This document shows positions 18,127 to 27,407 of a DNA stretch of 64,000 nt, in pieces. Made by a program: the position numbers and the translations under genes. The stretch is from Acinetobacter sp. ANC 3929 (lineage in GTDB: Bacteria > Pseudomonadota > Gammaproteobacteria > Pseudomonadales > Moraxellaceae), in contig NZ_KB849994.1 of assembly GCF_000369405.1 (NCBI RefSeq), positions 180,413-244,412 of the forward strand. Reading direction: 5' to 3'. Under the pieces are notes generated by a model that did not search any database, had not been told where the DNA came from, and saw only the letters and a list, made by a program, of their open reading frames with translations. Numbering within the stretch: position 1 is the first letter of the stretch; every line of letters starts with the position of its first letter.

Positions 18127-18172
18127 ATAGCTTTAATCGTCTTTATAAACATTATTTAGCTCCATTATTTAT
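18123..18172 (-). pseudogene. Decayed stub of the effector start between immunity copies 1 and 2
   Basis: On the minus strand, the 12 bases after the copy 2 stop, a start codon (18150-18152) and the codons for MFIKTI closely match the spacer, ribosome binding site and first codons of the real effector (17600-17640), then stop after nine residues. It looks like the leftover 5' end of an effector gene copy. Confidence 0.65.
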
Positions 18173-18587
18173 TTTTATTTAGTCTATCGTACCAAGCATC
18201 ACCTTTTGTAGTCGGATTTGGCCAATTATTGGATGTGGTAATTTCAATACTATCATCGGGATATAAGTGTACTGCCAAGTATTTCATTCCTTTAAGGTCT
18301 TCTTTTGTTAGGCTGACTTCATTCTTAGCATTATGAACTTGCCCTGTTTTTGCATCTCTCCATGTGACAATTTGAGTTCCAACTTTTACGGGAGAAGTAT
18401 TCATAGATCTTCCATAACCTCCGCCTATTTCTGTACCATTTAATTTCACCATATAACTTGCATACGTTGGATTATAATTAAAGGATACTGTTCCCATATT
18501 ATAGGTTGCATTTGGTCCAATGCCTGCACACCCAGCAGCACTGAAAACTAAGCTGATAGGGAGGAGGACGAGTTTTTTTAGATTCAT
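18165..18587 (-). CDS. Immunity-like lipoprotein, copy 2
   Basis: A 140-residue paralogue of the flanking genes: signal peptide with lipobox SAAGC, IGPNATY after the cysteine, and the C-terminal TSNNWPNPT block. The N-terminal third is nearly identical to copy 1, including the AAGGAATTACC upstream segment with its AAGGA ribosome binding site. The central part (DAKTGQVHNAKNEVSLTKEDLKG) differs from copies 1 and 3, which may reflect a different effector target. It is predicted to be an outer- or inner-membrane-anchored periplasmic immunity protein of a T6SS phospholipase; this is inferred from context. Confidence 0.78.
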   Translation of the reverse strand: MNLKKLVLLPISLVFSAAGCAGIGPNATYNMGTVSFNYNPTYASYMVKLNGTEIGGGYGRSMNTSPVKVGTQIVTWRDAKTGQVHNAKNEVSLTKEDLKGMKYLAVHLYPDDSIEITTSNNWPNPTTKGDAWYDRLNKNK

Positions 18588-18613
18588 GGTAATTCCTTAC
18601 TTGCTTTAAAATA

Positions 18614-18652
18614 TTTAATCTATATAAACGTATTTGATTTATATAAATTAAA
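18614..18652. repeat. Imperfect inverted repeat upstream of copy 2
   Basis: Arms at 18614-18628 and 18638-18652 pair with one mismatch. It is homologous in position and sequence to the perfect repeat at 18090-18126. Confidence 0.6.
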
Positions 18653-18698
18653 TAGCTTTAATAGTTTCTGAGAAAATTATATAAGCTCACTATCTATT
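18650..18698 (-). pseudogene. Older decayed stub of an effector start between copies 2 and 3
   Basis: After the copy 3 stop, the same 12-base spacing is followed by ATT in place of ATG and then a run ending ATTAAAGCTATTTAA identical to the end of the 18123-18172 stub. It appears to be a more decayed version of the same effector 5' remnant. Confidence 0.5.
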
Positions 18699-19115
18699 AT
18701 TTTTTAATTGATTGAGCCATTTAGTACCTTTTTTAGTCGGATTTGGCCAATTGTTAGATGTCGTAATTTCAACTGTATCATTTGGGTATAAATGTGCCGC
18801 TAAATATTTCTTACCTTTTAATTGCTCTTTCGTAATAATTACTTGATTTTTAGCAGAGTGGAGTTCACCTGTTTTTGCATCTTTCCAAGTAACAGTTTGT
18901 GTTCCAACTTTTACCGAAGATGTATTTATTGAACTTATAGCTCCACCAATAATATGATTGTTTAACTTAACATCATAAGTATTGTAAGAGGGATTGTAAT
19001 TAACGGATGTTGTTCCAATATCATATGTTGCATTTGCTCCAATACTGGTACAGCCAATTAACCCAAAGATAAGGATAAGTATTAAAATTCCTTTTTTATG
19101 ATCAATCAGTGTCAT
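18690..19115 (-). CDS. Immunity-like lipoprotein, copy 3
   Basis: A 141-residue paralogue with a different signal sequence (MTLIDHKKGILILILIFGLIGC, split here as a basic start, a leucine/isoleucine-rich core and lipobox LIGC). The mature part keeps NATY near the cysteine and the C-terminal TSNNWPNPT block. Its second half is nearly identical in DNA to copy 1. The start codon lies three bases after the stop of the upstream tiny lipoprotein frame, so translational coupling is possible; its own ribosome binding site is weak. Role inferred as T6SS immunity. Confidence 0.78.
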   Translation of the reverse strand: MTLIDHKKGILILILIFGLIGCTSIGANATYDIGTTSVNYNPSYNTYDVKLNNHIIGGAISSINTSSVKVGTQTVTWKDAKTGELHSAKNQVIITKEQLKGKKYLAAHLYPNDTVEITTSNNWPNPTKKGTKWLNQLKNNR

Positions 19116-19118
19116 GAC

Positions 19119-19208
19119 TTAAATTTGTCCATATACCCAGTTGCCGATACAACCAGATAACATCGCAGATATGATGATAAGTGTAAAAAATAATACTTTG
19201 TGATTCAT
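19119..19208 (-). CDS. 29-residue lipoprotein-like small ORF
   Basis: An open frame of 29 residues starts MNHKVLFF, runs through a hydrophobic core and has a lipobox-like LSGC (Cys20), leaving only about ten residues after the cysteine. An AAGAGAGAA ribosome binding site precedes the ATG; an in-frame ATG at 19238 would extend it to 39 residues. It ends three bases before copy 3 starts. It may be a mini-lipoprotein, a leader that couples translation to copy 3, or the truncated remains of a further immunity paralogue. Confidence 0.45.
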   Translation of the reverse strand: MNHKVLFFTLIIISAMLSGCIGNWVYGQI

Positions 19209-19271
19209 TTTCTCTCTTGGTAATCTATTTCGATCCATTGTAATAAAGCCTATAAAATAAATTGAATTATA

Positions 19272-20177
19272 TTAGGCTGTTTTCGCCATTACGTTATTCA
19301 TGACGTCATCCATTGTGAGCTTTTTATCTTTCAAATGAATCAATTGATACTGTAAATCATGGTCTGACTCAAATTGATCTTTATAAATCAGCTTTAAACA
19401 GATGAAATTTAAAATATCACGTGTACCAGATAGATTATACGTTCTTGCTTCTGGAATACTCTTAACCACCAATTGATATAATCTATCAGCATCAATTTTA
19501 TCGACTAGAAACGAGTTGTTAAGTTTGAGGTAATAGATGAGGTTATCGGGAAAGGTAGCCTCGACCATCATTTCTTCTTGATCAGCAGAAAAATGTAGTG
19601 GTGTTTCTACACGTGGAAGTACTTCTACACGCTGATTCAAGCCAAATATGCCTTGCAAGTTGCCTGAACGATCCCAGTACCACCAACTTTGAATTGGTTT
19701 AAGCAAAGCTTCAATTTGTTGTGGGTTAAGTACAGGGCCTTGTACATATAATGTTGTATCTGCTTTATGGCCAACTAGAGTTGCTAAGATTAGCGGATCC
19801 CAAAAAGCCAACATCATTTCTAGGCCACCTTCGAATTCGACATCTAAAAAATGGCGTAAGTGTTGATATAAATAATCAAATGACAGGGGCGTGATAATAA
19901 TCGTCATTCTGGTCGTGCCAGCAATATTCTTTTCTATCCACTCCCATTCAAGCGCAGTAAAGTCTTTTGGTAATTGCAGTAAATGAGGAGAGATTTCTCT
20001 TGCCTTTTCGCCACCAGCTTCTTTCAAAAGGCATTTTTGTCTTAAGTGCTCTAAAACTTTTAAGAATTTTTTATCCTGCGCCGCATCGGCCAATGCATAA
20101 ACGTTTAATCCAACTTGATCCAGTGGATACTTTTCAAATGTTTTAAATAAGATTTGGAGACTTTGATTGCTCAGCAT
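19272..20177 (-). CDS. DUF4123 T6SS adaptor/chaperone
   Basis: A 301-residue protein with the DUF4123 pattern in its N-terminal half (LNVYALADAAQD at 24-35, FDYLYQHLRHFLDV, then MLAFWDPLILATLV). DUF4123 proteins (Tap/TEC) load effectors onto a matching VgrG and are not themselves secreted. Its ATG directly follows the vgrG stop (TAA then ATG), indicating tight coupling, and it precedes the immunity and effector genes, so it should be the adaptor for the DUF2235 effector. Confidence 0.87.
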   Translation of the reverse strand: MLSNQSLQILFKTFEKYPLDQVGLNVYALADAAQDKKFLKVLEHLRQKCLLKEAGGEKAREISPHLLQLPKDFTALEWEWIEKNIAGTTRMTIIITPLSFDYLYQHLRHFLDVEFEGGLEMMLAFWDPLILATLVGHKADTTLYVQGPVLNPQQIEALLKPIQSWWYWDRSGNLQGIFGLNQRVEVLPRVETPLHFSADQEEMMVEATFPDNLIYYLKLNNSFLVDKIDADRLYQLVVKSIPEARTYNLSGTRDILNFICLKLIYKDQFESDHDLQYQLIHLKDKKLTMDDVMNNVMAKTA

Positions 20178-22805
20178 TTACATTCCATCTCCTTTATTAA
20201 TAAAAGCACCACGTTGTGCGGCCCGTCGAGCGAGGCATTCCCAGCAAATATTATTGGGGAACAAGGGGAGTGTAGGACTTTCACTTGCACCCGCTATAAA
20301 CAGGTGCTGACCTGCTTTGGCGGTAAATTTATTTGGCGTAATCACAGTGACGCCCTCACCATTGATTTTTAAGGCACTGTCTTTTGCTTTAAATACAATT
20401 TCGGTCGGGCTATGAATTTCTACTTTGCCTTCAGATGAGGTTATTTTGATGTCTAGTCGCGCAGCAACATCCAATACATTGTCTTGTGACTGTAGTTCAA
20501 ATTTACCTTTTGCTGCATAAACTTTTAGGTCTTCTTCACCAGCAAAAACACTGACTTTTTTCTTGGCATTCAAGATAAGGTGTTCATCTGTACTGACATT
20601 GACTGATTGTCCAGCACCCATAGTGATACTGTCCAAAGCATTGATATGAACATCTTTCCCAGAAACTAACGATATGCTTTCTGGTGATGCTAAGAGCATT
20701 AGGGCATCTTTGGTTGCTTTTAAATCAGACCATTGTGATTCAATTGTTTTGATATATTGATCGATATTCGCAAGCATATCAGCAGCTTCAGCTTTCTGTT
20801 TAACTGCATATTCGGAGAGAGCTTTCATACTTTCCAAACTTTCCGTGAAGTTTTGGACGGCTTCTTTTGCCTCTAAATGTATATCAGTTGCTTTGTCTTG
20901 GACAAATGTTGAGATATAGAGTCCTTTACTTCGAATAGCACCTGCATCATCGGTTCTGAGTTCAAAGCCTTCACCACGACCATCACTTTCAGCTGTGTCT
21001 TTTGGATGGCTTAAATTACCTAAATTAAGTTGGGTTGCACCATGACTGCTGTGTAATTGGGCACTGATTTGTCCTGTCGTATCATCAAATCGTAGTTGGT
21101 TATAGCCTTCGCCACCAACTTCTTTGGAGCGGATACCGCTAAGTTTTTTGGTATCGGGAAGTTGGCCTTTAATGTCAAATTTGGTTGGTGAACGTTGTGC
21201 TTCATGAATACGACCAGTCACAAAGGGACGATCGATATTGCCATCAAAAAAGTCAATCACCACAATTTCATCTTTACGTGGTAAAAAGCGTGCACCATAG
21301 CCTTCACCCGCCCAAGGCGTCAGAACATCAACCCAAGCTGAATCGGTATCACTGTCATTTGAACCTGCACCACCATCGTGTGCATGGTCTTCTGTACGTG
21401 TAAATAAAAAGCGAACCTTGATTCGACCCCATTCATCCACATGGATTTCTTCACCGTCACTGACAACTTTGGCTCGTTGTACATGTGCAGTTGGACGGTG
21501 AGTCAATGGATCATATTCAGGGACAATTTCAATTGTACGACGTACCACCATTAGTTCGTTGGCTTGGCGTTCTTGTTCACTGTCTTTACTTATTGCCCAA
21601 TGGCTTAAGTTTAATAGTTTCTCAACTTGATCCTTGATATCTTTGGGTAGGTTATTCTGATTATAAAAATGCTTGGTCAGGATCAAAAATTCTTTATCAT
21701 TTTGACTATGATTCTTCTCTAACTCTGGATGATCACTTAACTGAAACCAATAGCCAACTTGAGTATCACGCACACTACTATTTGCGACGAAATATTTTGC
21801 CTGTAAAGCCTGATATTGATTCAGCTGTTTATTGAGTTTATCTAATTGTTTATTCCCTGAAGCTGTTGCCTAATCTTCTCCTTTTAGATCAGTAATCCAA
21901 GCAGGTGAAATACTCCATGCTTGTTCCAGACTCAGACTTTCATTATCTCTTTGGGCACTGTGTTGATGTGAACTGATCACTGAACCACTTGCATCTTCTT
22001 GGCTTAGACTATCTGCTTGCCAACGTTGTACATGAATGGCGGTGGGCTGCAGTTGGCGTTGAGCAATAAAACTGGTGATACTGTCTGACTGTTCTGTTGC
22101 ATTAGAACGATGATATCGAATGGTTTGACGTTCAAGTGCTTTAAATTGAGCATTGTCATCAATCAGGCGTAACAGTTGTGGCTCGATACTCTGGCTTGGA
22201 TTTGTGGCAATATAGCTCGATTCATCAATTAAAAAGTTGATTGACTCCTCGCGTAACAACCGTGTCAGATAGGCATAATCACTTTCATTCGACTGCATAG
22301 AAAAAGGGCGGATGTCATAATCTTTGGTTAAGCCACTGCTATCCAGTTTTAAACTGGCGGCAAATAATGAACTCTTGCTTTGCCATTCCTTGAAAATGAT
22401 TTCGCAAATCTCTACCGCACTTTTGTTCATAAATACGCGGCTATTGCGACGTTTATGCCATAAGCTGGTTGCATCCTGCATGGTGAGTCGATATAAACTC
22501 AAAGCACCATCGCTTTGTCCTTGACTTGCGCCTGTAATTATTCCTGTGGTTCTAAACAGTTGTCCTGAATCTGTGACTTGATCAACGGCAACCTGACAGC
22601 CAATAAATTGTTTTAATTCGATATATGGATTACTTGATAAGCAGATCAGTTCAATGGATAAACCATCATTGAGACCATGATAACCGTCAAGGCGTTGTAA
22701 TATGACTTGAGTGTTAAGTTCTATATTTGAAAAGTGTACGCTGATCGCACGTTTTTGAGCACCAAACCCTAATTTATCCAAGACACCAAAGATATTATTC
22801 AACAT
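20178..22805 (-). pseudogene. vgrG: vgrG T6SS spike gene interrupted by an amber stop
   Basis: The gene encodes an 875-codon VgrG: gp27-like base (residues 1-311, with FMNKSAVEICEIIF and LLREESINFLIDES), the OB-fold (VDEWGRIKVRF, PFVTGRIHEAQRSPTKF), then a DUF2345-type beta-helix and a coiled-coil insert. A TAG at 21870-21872 splits it into 311 residues and a downstream open frame whose first possible start is a GTG at 21773. Both parts are in the same frame, and the bases between them translate without stops into continuous VgrG sequence. One C-to-T change from CAG would explain it. VgrG trimers form the spike tip, so function is probably lost unless the stop is read through. Confidence 0.85.
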
Positions 22806-22992
22806 TATTATTGCCTTATTCTTGATCGGGGAAACTTAGCAGAAAGACCTGTCTGTTACAATTCTAAACTGTTTTCATTTTGTTTCATTCAGATTCCTTG
22901 TTTTGCATGGAAGGGGAAAATTATCTCTAAATAGATATTCTTTGTGCCTTATTTAATACTGAGTTACGAGATTATTTTTAAATGAAAATAAG

Positions 22993-23018
22993 AAAAAACC
23001 GTGCTTGAGCACGGTTTT
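22993..23018 (-). terminator. Terminator of the SIMPL gene
   Basis: ACCGTGC and GCACGGT arms with a TTGA loop; on the minus strand it ends in six T. It lies 20 bases after the stop at 23038. The rest of 22806-22992 holds nothing I recognise except the presumed vgrG promoter. Confidence 0.85.
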
Positions 23019-23037
23019 GGTGGGTATGGAGTTAATT

Positions 23038-23739
23038 TTATTTAAACTGAATTGAACCGTTGGCGTTAACTGTGATTTTAGATTCGCCCGCTGCCATATC
23101 CTGAGCAGGTGCCGCTTCTGCCATGGCAAATTTTGCCATACCACCACGCATCATTGGTTGTGGGAAGTAATTGCTGGTATTTAGATTCAAGCTGACCAGA
23201 TTGTATTGGGCTTTACTCCAAGCTTGAGTAATCGCTTGTGCGCGCTGCTGGAAGTTTTTCGAAGCTTCAATCATCAGCTCATTTTCAACTTTTTTACGCT
23301 GTTCATCAGACACTGTAAAGTTAATCGATTGCGTTTGGAATGTTTGTTGTAACTCACTGATTAATTGGCTCGCTGCTTTAAAGTCTTTACTTTCAAGTTG
23401 GATCTCGGCACGAGCGCGCCATTCTTTCAGTTTATTACTGTCATTGTCATACACAGGGTAGGTGCTTTGTGCACCTGTTTCGACTTTCACTTGTGAATAT
23501 TTACGTGAAATTGCTTGCGCCTGATTCATCAATTGATTGATCTGATTTGAAAGCTCAGCAGGTTGTTTGTTGCTTTTCTCGATAAAAAGAACGGCACGCA
23601 TTTCATCATTTGCGACCTGACGTGAAGCGTCCGCTTGGATATTGACGATATTGTAGTTCAAGTTTTCTGTCTCGTGAGCAAAAAGGCTTGGGCTGAGTGC
23701 TGCCCCGATCATCATTGTTGCAAGTGCTAAAGTACGCAT
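23038..23739 (-). CDS. SIMPL (DUF541, YggE-like) periplasmic protein
   Basis: A 233-residue exported protein: signal peptide MRTLALATMMIGAALSPSLFA cleaved before HETEN, then a SIMPL/DUF541 domain with VNIQADASRQVANDEMRAVLFIE, ISRKYSQVKVETGAQSTYPV and W.ARAEIQLESKDF patterns, ending in ITVNANGSIQF. YggE-type proteins are linked to oxidative stress protection; the molecular mechanism is unclear. A strong terminator follows. It stands alone between vgrG and dat. Confidence 0.86.
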   Translation of the reverse strand: MRTLALATMMIGAALSPSLFAHETENLNYNIVNIQADASRQVANDEMRAVLFIEKSNKQPAELSNQINQLMNQAQAISRKYSQVKVETGAQSTYPVYDNDSNKLKEWRARAEIQLESKDFKAASQLISELQQTFQTQSINFTVSDEQRKKVENELMIEASKNFQQRAQAITQAWSKAQYNLVSLNLNTSNYFPQPMMRGGMAKFAMAEAAPAQDMAAGESKITVNANGSIQFK

Positions 23740-23976
23740 AAAAATGTCCTTAGAATTTGGTATCGAAAATTTATTTTTACAAGATTGATATTAAAAAGAA
23801 CTCATGGTGAACTTCTGCATATTTTGTGGTGACTTTGTAAGAGATTAGCAGTGTTTTGCAACAGAAAAATAAAACAAAAAATATTAAAAATTAAAGGATT
23901 ATGTGGGTTGTTTTGACCATTTATCTAAAAATAGAAGTCCGATTAAAAAAAGCTTACTTTCTTTAGCTTGTCACAT

Positions 23977-24000
23977 AGTATGATGATAATTCATCATACT
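23977..24000. promoter_or_regulatory. Perfect 10-bp inverted repeat upstream of dat
   Basis: AGTATGATGA and TCATCATACT flank a TAAT loop. It has no T-run and lies about 205 bases before the dat start, so an operator for the diaminopropane operon is the simplest reading. The wider gap 23740-24204 (465 bases) is otherwise AT-rich with no credible gene; an opposite-strand frame from 24058 overlaps dat and has no protein-like features. Confidence 0.55.
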
Positions 24001-24204
24001 TATTGGAACGAAGCATTTTTTCAATAAGATTAGATGAACGTAAGACATAAAAAGTGTTTATTTTATTTCAAAATTAGGTATCATCTCGCTCCTAGTTGAA
24101 AGATATAAAATTTGTGTCTCACTAGATTCTAAAAAGCACCGAGTCAAACGACCGCAAGTCACCAGACTTATTTCTTTTACCCATATCAGAGATGGTAATT
24201 CGAT

Positions 24205-25575
24205 ATGAGCGTTACTTCTGTAAACCCTGCCACTAATTCTACTAACGAATACTACCTGACTCGCCAAAGTCAGATGGAATCCAATGTTCGTAGCTATCCA
24301 CGTAAATTACCATTAGCGATAGCCAAAGCATTAGGTTGCTGGGTTACTGATGTTGAAGGTACTGAGTACCTCGACTGTCTAGCTGGGGCAGGAACATTGG
24401 CTTTAGGTCATAACCATCCTGCGGTAATTCAAAGTATTCAAGATACGCTTGCAAGCGGTCTCCCATTGCATACTTTAGATTTAACAACGCCTTTAAAAGA
24501 TGCATTTACTGAAGCATTACTTGAGCAATTACCAGGTGGTAAGGAAGAGTATTGTCTACAGTTCTGTGGTCCATCTGGTGCAGATGGTACAGAGGCAGCA
24601 ATTAAATTAGCGAAAACCTATACAGGTCGTAGCACCGTGATTAGTTTCTCTGGTGGCTACCACGGCATGACGCACGGCGCACTTGCAATGACAGGTAACT
24701 TGTCTGCCAAGAATGCGGTGAATGGCTTAATGCCTGGCGTACAGTTTATGCCATACCCGCATGAATACCGTTGCCCACTTGGTTTAGGTGGTGAAGCGGG
24801 TGTTGATGCTTTAACTTATTTCTTTGAAAACTTCATCGAAGATGTTGAAAGCGGTGTGACGAAACCTGCTGCTGTGATTCTTGAAGCAATTCAAGGTGAG
24901 GGCGGTGTAGTGACTGCACCTGTAAAATGGTTGCAAAAAATCCGTGAAGTGACTGAAAAGCACAACATCGTTTTAATTTTGGACGAAGTTCAAGCTGGTT
25001 TTGCACGTTCAGGTAAAATGTTTGCCTTTGAACATGCAGGTATCGAGCCTGATGTTGTGGTGATGTCGAAAGCGGTAGGTGGTAGTTTACCACTTGCAGT
25101 ATTGGGTATTAAACGTAAGTTTGATGCTTGGCAACCAGCAGGTCACACCGGTACTTTCCGTGGTAACCAACTTGCAATGGGTACAGGTTTAGCTTCACTT
25201 CAAGTGATTAAAGAACAAAACCTTGCTCAAAATGCGCAAGAGCGTGGTGACTTCTTACAAGCTGAGTTCAAGAAACTTGCTCAAGAATTCCCATGTATCG
25301 GTAACGTACGTGGTCGTGGTTTGATGATTGGTGTTGAGATCGTTGACGAGCGTAAACCAGCGGACCATATGGGTTCACTACCAGCTGATGCTCAATTGGC
25401 TGCTGCAATCCAGACTGCTTGTTTCAACAATAAATTATTGCTTGAAAAAGGCGGCCGCAATGGTACGGTCATCCGTTTACTTTGCCCATTAATTATCAAT
25501 CACGAAGAATGCGTAGAAGCAGTTGCTCGCTTCAAGAAAGCTGTTGCTGAAGCATTAAAAGCAGTACGAGGCTAA
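24205..25575 (+). CDS. dat: Diaminobutyrate-2-oxoglutarate aminotransferase
   Basis: A class III PLP aminotransferase of 456 residues that makes L-2,4-diaminobutyrate from aspartate semialdehyde with glutamate as amino donor. Motifs: [39 protein letters not shown] (PLP phosphate cup), [24 protein letters not shown] and the PLP lysine K289 in [10 protein letters not shown]. The ddc gene starts 3 bases after its stop, the known Acinetobacter arrangement for 1,3-diaminopropane synthesis. The leader is long (no other gene between 23740 and 24204). Confidence 0.95.
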   Translation: MSVTSVNPATNSTNEYYLTRQSQMESNVRSYPRKLPLAIAKALGCWVTDVEGTEYLDCLAGAGTLALGHNHPAVIQSIQDTLASGLPLHTLDLTTPLKDAFTEALLEQLPGGKEEYCLQFCGPSGADGTEAAIKLAKTYTGRSTVISFSGGYHGMTHGALAMTGNLSAKNAVNGLMPGVQFMPYPHEYRCPLGLGGEAGVDALTYFFENFIEDVESGVTKPAAVILEAIQGEGGVVTAPVKWLQKIREVTEKHNIVLILDEVQAGFARSGKMFAFEHAGIEPDVVVMSKAVGGSLPLAVLGIKRKFDAWQPAGHTGTFRGNQLAMGTGLASLQVIKEQNLAQNAQERGDFLQAEFKKLAQEFPCIGNVRGRGLMIGVEIVDERKPADHMGSLPADAQLAAAIQTACFNNKLLLEKGGRNGTVIRLLCPLIINHEECVEAVARFKKAVAEALKAVRG

Positions 25576-25578
25576 TTC

Positions 25579-27111
25579 ATGGTTGATTTTGCAGAACATC
25601 GTAAAGCGTTACTCTGCAATGATGCTCAATCCATTGCTGACTATGAGTCAGCAATGGGCGAGGCGGTACAAGCCGTTTCAGCATGGTTGCAAAATGATAA
25701 AATGTACACGGGTGGAAGCATTAAAGATTTGCGTGCAGCAATTTCTTTTCAACCGTCTAAAGATGGTTTAGGTGTACAACAATCTTTACAACGCATGATT
25801 GAGCTTTTTCTCAATAAGAGCTTAAAAGTACATCACCCACACTCACTTGCACACTTACACTGCCCGACTATGGTGATGAGCCAAATCGCGGAAGTGTTAA
25901 TCAATGCGACTAACCAATCAATGGATTCATGGGATCAAAGCCCAGCGGGTTCGTTGATGGAAGTTCAGTTGATTGATTGGCTTCGCCAAAAAGTGGGCTA
26001 TGGTGCTGGTCAAGCAGGTGTATTCACTTCTGGTGGTACGCAGTCAAACTTGATGGGTGTATTGCTTGCGCGTGACTGGTGCATTTCGAAAAACTGGAAA
26101 GACGAAAATGGTAAGCCATGGTCTGTTCAGCGTGATGGTATCCCAGCTGAGGCAATGAAAAACGTCAAAGTCATTTGTTCTGAAAATGCACACTTCTCTG
26201 TGCAAAAGAACATGGCAATGATGGGTATGGGCTTCCAGTCAGTTGTTACTGTTCCTGTGAATGAAAATGCACAGATGGATGTCGATGCACTGGAAAAAAC
26301 CATGGCGCATCTTCAGTCTGAAGGTAAAATCGTAGCGTGTGTTGTTGCAACTGCAGGTACGACAGATGCTGGAGCGATTGATCCACTCAAGAAAATCCGT
26401 GAAATTACCACGAAATATGGTTCATGGATGCACATTGATGCAGCTTGGGGCGGTGCACTGATTCTTTCAAATGACCATCGTGCAATGCTTGATGGCATTG
26501 AATTATCAGACTCAATCACGCTGGATTTCCATAAACATTATTTCCAAAGCATTAGCTGTGGCGCTTTCTTGTTGAAAGACGAAGCAAACTATCGCTTTAT
26601 GCATTATGAAGCAGAATATTTGAACTCTGCTTATGACGAAGAGCATGGTGTACCTAACCTTGTGTCTAAATCATTACAAACGACACGTCGTTTTGATGCA
26701 TTGAAATTATGGATGACAGTTGAAGCATTAGGCGAAGAGCTTTATGGTTCGATGATTGATCATGGTGTGAAATTAACGCGTGAAGTTGCTGATTATATTA
26801 AAGCGACTGCTGGTCTTGAACTGTTGATTGAACCTCAGTTTGCTTCAGTCTTATTCCGTGTTGTACCAGAAGGTTATCCTGCTGAATTTATCGATAGCTT
26901 GAACCAAAACGTTGCAGATGAACTATTTGCACGTGGTGAAGCGAATATTGGTGTGACCAAAGTAGGCAATGTTCAATCATTGAAAATGACCACTTTAAGC
27001 CCAGTTGCAACGCTTGAAAACGTTCAGAACTTGCTTGCATTAGTGCTTGCAGAAACTGATCGTATTAAAGATGCAATTGCTGCAGGGACTTATGTTCCAG
27101 CCATCGATTAA
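25579..27111 (+). CDS. ddc: L-2,4-diaminobutyrate decarboxylase
   Basis: A group II PLP decarboxylase (510 residues) that converts L-2,4-diaminobutyrate to 1,3-diaminopropane. It shows [30 protein letters not shown] (about 148-164), [21 protein letters not shown] (about 283-291) and the PLP lysine K319 in DFHKHYFQ. It is translationally close to dat, and a strong terminator ends the operon. 1,3-Diaminopropane has been linked to motility and virulence in A. baumannii. Confidence 0.95.
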   Translation: MVDFAEHRKALLCNDAQSIADYESAMGEAVQAVSAWLQNDKMYTGGSIKDLRAAISFQPSKDGLGVQQSLQRMIELFLNKSLKVHHPHSLAHLHCPTMVMSQIAEVLINATNQSMDSWDQSPAGSLMEVQLIDWLRQKVGYGAGQAGVFTSGGTQSNLMGVLLARDWCISKNWKDENGKPWSVQRDGIPAEAMKNVKVICSENAHFSVQKNMAMMGMGFQSVVTVPVNENAQMDVDALEKTMAHLQSEGKIVACVVATAGTTDAGAIDPLKKIREITTKYGSWMHIDAAWGGALILSNDHRAMLDGIELSDSITLDFHKHYFQSISCGAFLLKDEANYRFMHYEAEYLNSAYDEEHGVPNLVSKSLQTTRRFDALKLWMTVEALGEELYGSMIDHGVKLTREVADYIKATAGLELLIEPQFASVLFRVVPEGYPAEFIDSLNQNVADELFARGEANIGVTKVGNVQSLKMTTLSPVATLENVQNLLALVLAETDRIKDAIAAGTYVPAID

Positions 27112-27121
27112 TTGATCTTAA

Positions 27122-27160
27122 AGCAATAAAAAAGGCACATTATGTGCCTTTTTTATTGCT
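27122..27160 (+). terminator. Terminator of the dat-ddc operon
   Basis: A long inverted repeat, AGCAATAAAAAAGGCAC with GTGCCTTTTTTATTGCT, begins 11 bases after the ddc stop and includes a T-run. Confidence 0.92.
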
Positions 27161-27407
27161 GCAAAATTTTCTTTATTCAGTTCTTGTGTTTGTTTTGCAA
27201 TGTTTATGCACAAAGTATGCATTTTAAATAAGAATCAGAAATAATTACGCATAAATTGTGACGCGCAAATTTCATATTGTATTGAAAGATTCTCAAGTTT
27301 TTTGCTGGATAAATATCACTTGTCTTGTGCTTAGTAGTGGTTATTTCCTTGATAAGAGCAAAATCAAAAATGAGAGCCATGATGACAATGAATTGAAGGA
27401 ACAACAC

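Noticed and set aside
24058..24267. Minus-strand 69-codon frame upstream of dat
   Set aside because: It overlaps the start of dat, has no ribosome binding site that I trust and no recognisable pattern.
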